NCBI GenBank assembly: GCA_023248175.1 | Contig: JAHFFC010000062.1 | Span: 1-6,137 of the forward strand | Length of the DNA: 6,137 nucleotides | DNA from: Candidatus Omnitrophota bacterium | Lineage (GTDB): Bacteria; Omnitrophota; Gorgyraeia; JACOVV01 | Direction of reading: 5' to 3' | Shown: piece after piece, positions 5,730 to 6,137 of the stretch | Layout of the letters: each line of letters begins with the position of its first letter | How positions within the stretch are numbered: position 1 is the first letter of the stretch | Translations under genes and position numbers: made by a program | Notes under the pieces: generated by a model | What the model was told of the DNA's origin: nothing | Database searches by the model: none | The model's input: the letters and a program-made list of their open reading frames with translations, nothing else

Positions 5730-6137
5730 TTTTTCCCTTTCACGATGTCAGATTCCTTTAATTTCTTTGCCAATGATAGTGAAAATCCAGGGAGTTTTGT
5801 CAATTCCTCGATTGAAACTGAGCGAAGTAGATCCACTGAGTCAAACCTAGAGAGAAGCATCCGTTTTCGCTTGGGTCCAATGCCTGGAATCTGATCCAGC
5901 AACGAACGAGAAAGTCTCTTTTGCCGCAACCCTCGATGATACGTTATGGCGAAACGATGCGCCTCATCGCGAATCCGTTGCAAAAGGAGCCTTGCTTTAG
6001 AATCCTTGGGTAAGTCAATGTAACCGGCGACATCCGGCAGGGCGACTCGCTCCAGCCGCTTTGCCAATCCAACCAAAGGAATTTGTCCCAACCCTAATTG
6101 CGTCAAAACTTCATGGGTCGCGGAAACCTGCCCTTTC
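5726..6137 (-). CDS. uvrC: UvrABC system protein C, C-terminal part (5' end outside window)
   Basis: UvrC is the dual-incision endonuclease of bacterial nucleotide excision repair; it is recruited by UvrB to damaged DNA in the cytoplasm. The reading frame is open to the right window edge, and 136 residues are visible. They begin with KGQVSATHEVL, which matches the end of the GKGQL-type segment of the RNase H-like nuclease domain. RIRDEAHRFAITYHR (visible residues 55-69) holds the conserved His of the 3D+H catalytic set. Two helix-hairpin-helix motifs follow: LLDQIPGIGPKRKRMLLSRF (79-98) and the one around LTKLPGFSLSLAKKL. The gene is partial because it is cut by the window, not because it is broken. 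A TTG codon at 6106 is internal, since homology continues upstream of it. The TGA stop overlaps the start of the next gene by 4 bases (TTGA). Identification is firm. Confidence 0.96.
   Translation of the reverse strand, partial: KGQVSATHEVLTQLGLGQIPLVGLAKRLERVALPDVAGYIDLPKDSKARLLLQRIRDEAHRFAITYHRGLRQKRLSRSLLDQIPGIGPKRKRMLLSRFDSVDLLRSVSIEELTKLPGFSLSLAKKLKESDIVKGKN
5735..5740 (-). promoter_or_regulatory. Ribosome binding site of the glycosyltransferase gene
   Basis: AAAGGG lies within the last codons of uvrC, 5 nt before the TTG start at 5729. It supports this non-ATG start, because the next Met codon in frame lies about 87 residues downstream, well past the first membrane helix and the acidic loop. 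Confidence 0.5.

Overview
The window is a compact, mid-GC bacterial segment in which every recognisable gene lies on the minus strand. It reads right to left as uvrC (3' part only), a membrane glycosyltransferase of the GT39/ArnT-like type, and a four-gene set: ABC-2 ATPase, ABC-2 permease, GldG-like auxiliary protein and DUF4340 protein. Several starts overlap or abut the preceding stop (TTGA, ATGA, TAA-G-ATG). The organism is probably a Gram-negative environmental bacterium. The GldA/F/G-like exporter with a DUF4340 partner occurs in Desulfobacterota, Nitrospirota, Bacteroidota and similar phyla. I cannot fix the phylum from sequence alone, and any lineage name here is a guess.

Right part (4413-6137): the C-terminal region of UvrC, carrying the end of the RNase H-like nuclease domain and the tandem helix-hairpin-helix domain, runs to a TGA that shares bases with the TTG start of the glycosyltransferase. 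The two are probably translationally coupled. A strong sigma70-like promoter (TTGACA, 16 bp, extended-type TGTTACAAT) lies at the end of the glycosyltransferase, and its -35 hexamer contains that gene's stop codon. The ABC cluster therefore looks like its own transcription unit.

Central part (252-4360): the ATPase and permease would form the membrane exporter. The GldG-like protein has one TM helix at each end and a large domain between them that should be extracytoplasmic. The DUF4340 protein is N-terminally anchored and made of two tandem copies of one unit. Together they look like a four-component ABC-2 machine whose substrate is unknown. Relatives in gliding Bacteroidota (GldA/GldF/GldG) are needed for gliding, but no other gliding gene is visible here.

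Left part (1-251): no gene can be supported. This stretch holds a strongly C-skewed segment with a mirror repeat, a weak possible leftward promoter, and an 11-unit array of 7-bp repeats that flips orientation halfway and so forms a long imperfect hairpin just after the last gene. A second array with a 7/14-bp period but different sequence sits in the only sizeable gap inside the ABC operon (2645-2685), and a third, weaker one lies at 37-64. These heptamer-phased intergenic arrays are the most unusual non-coding signal in the window.
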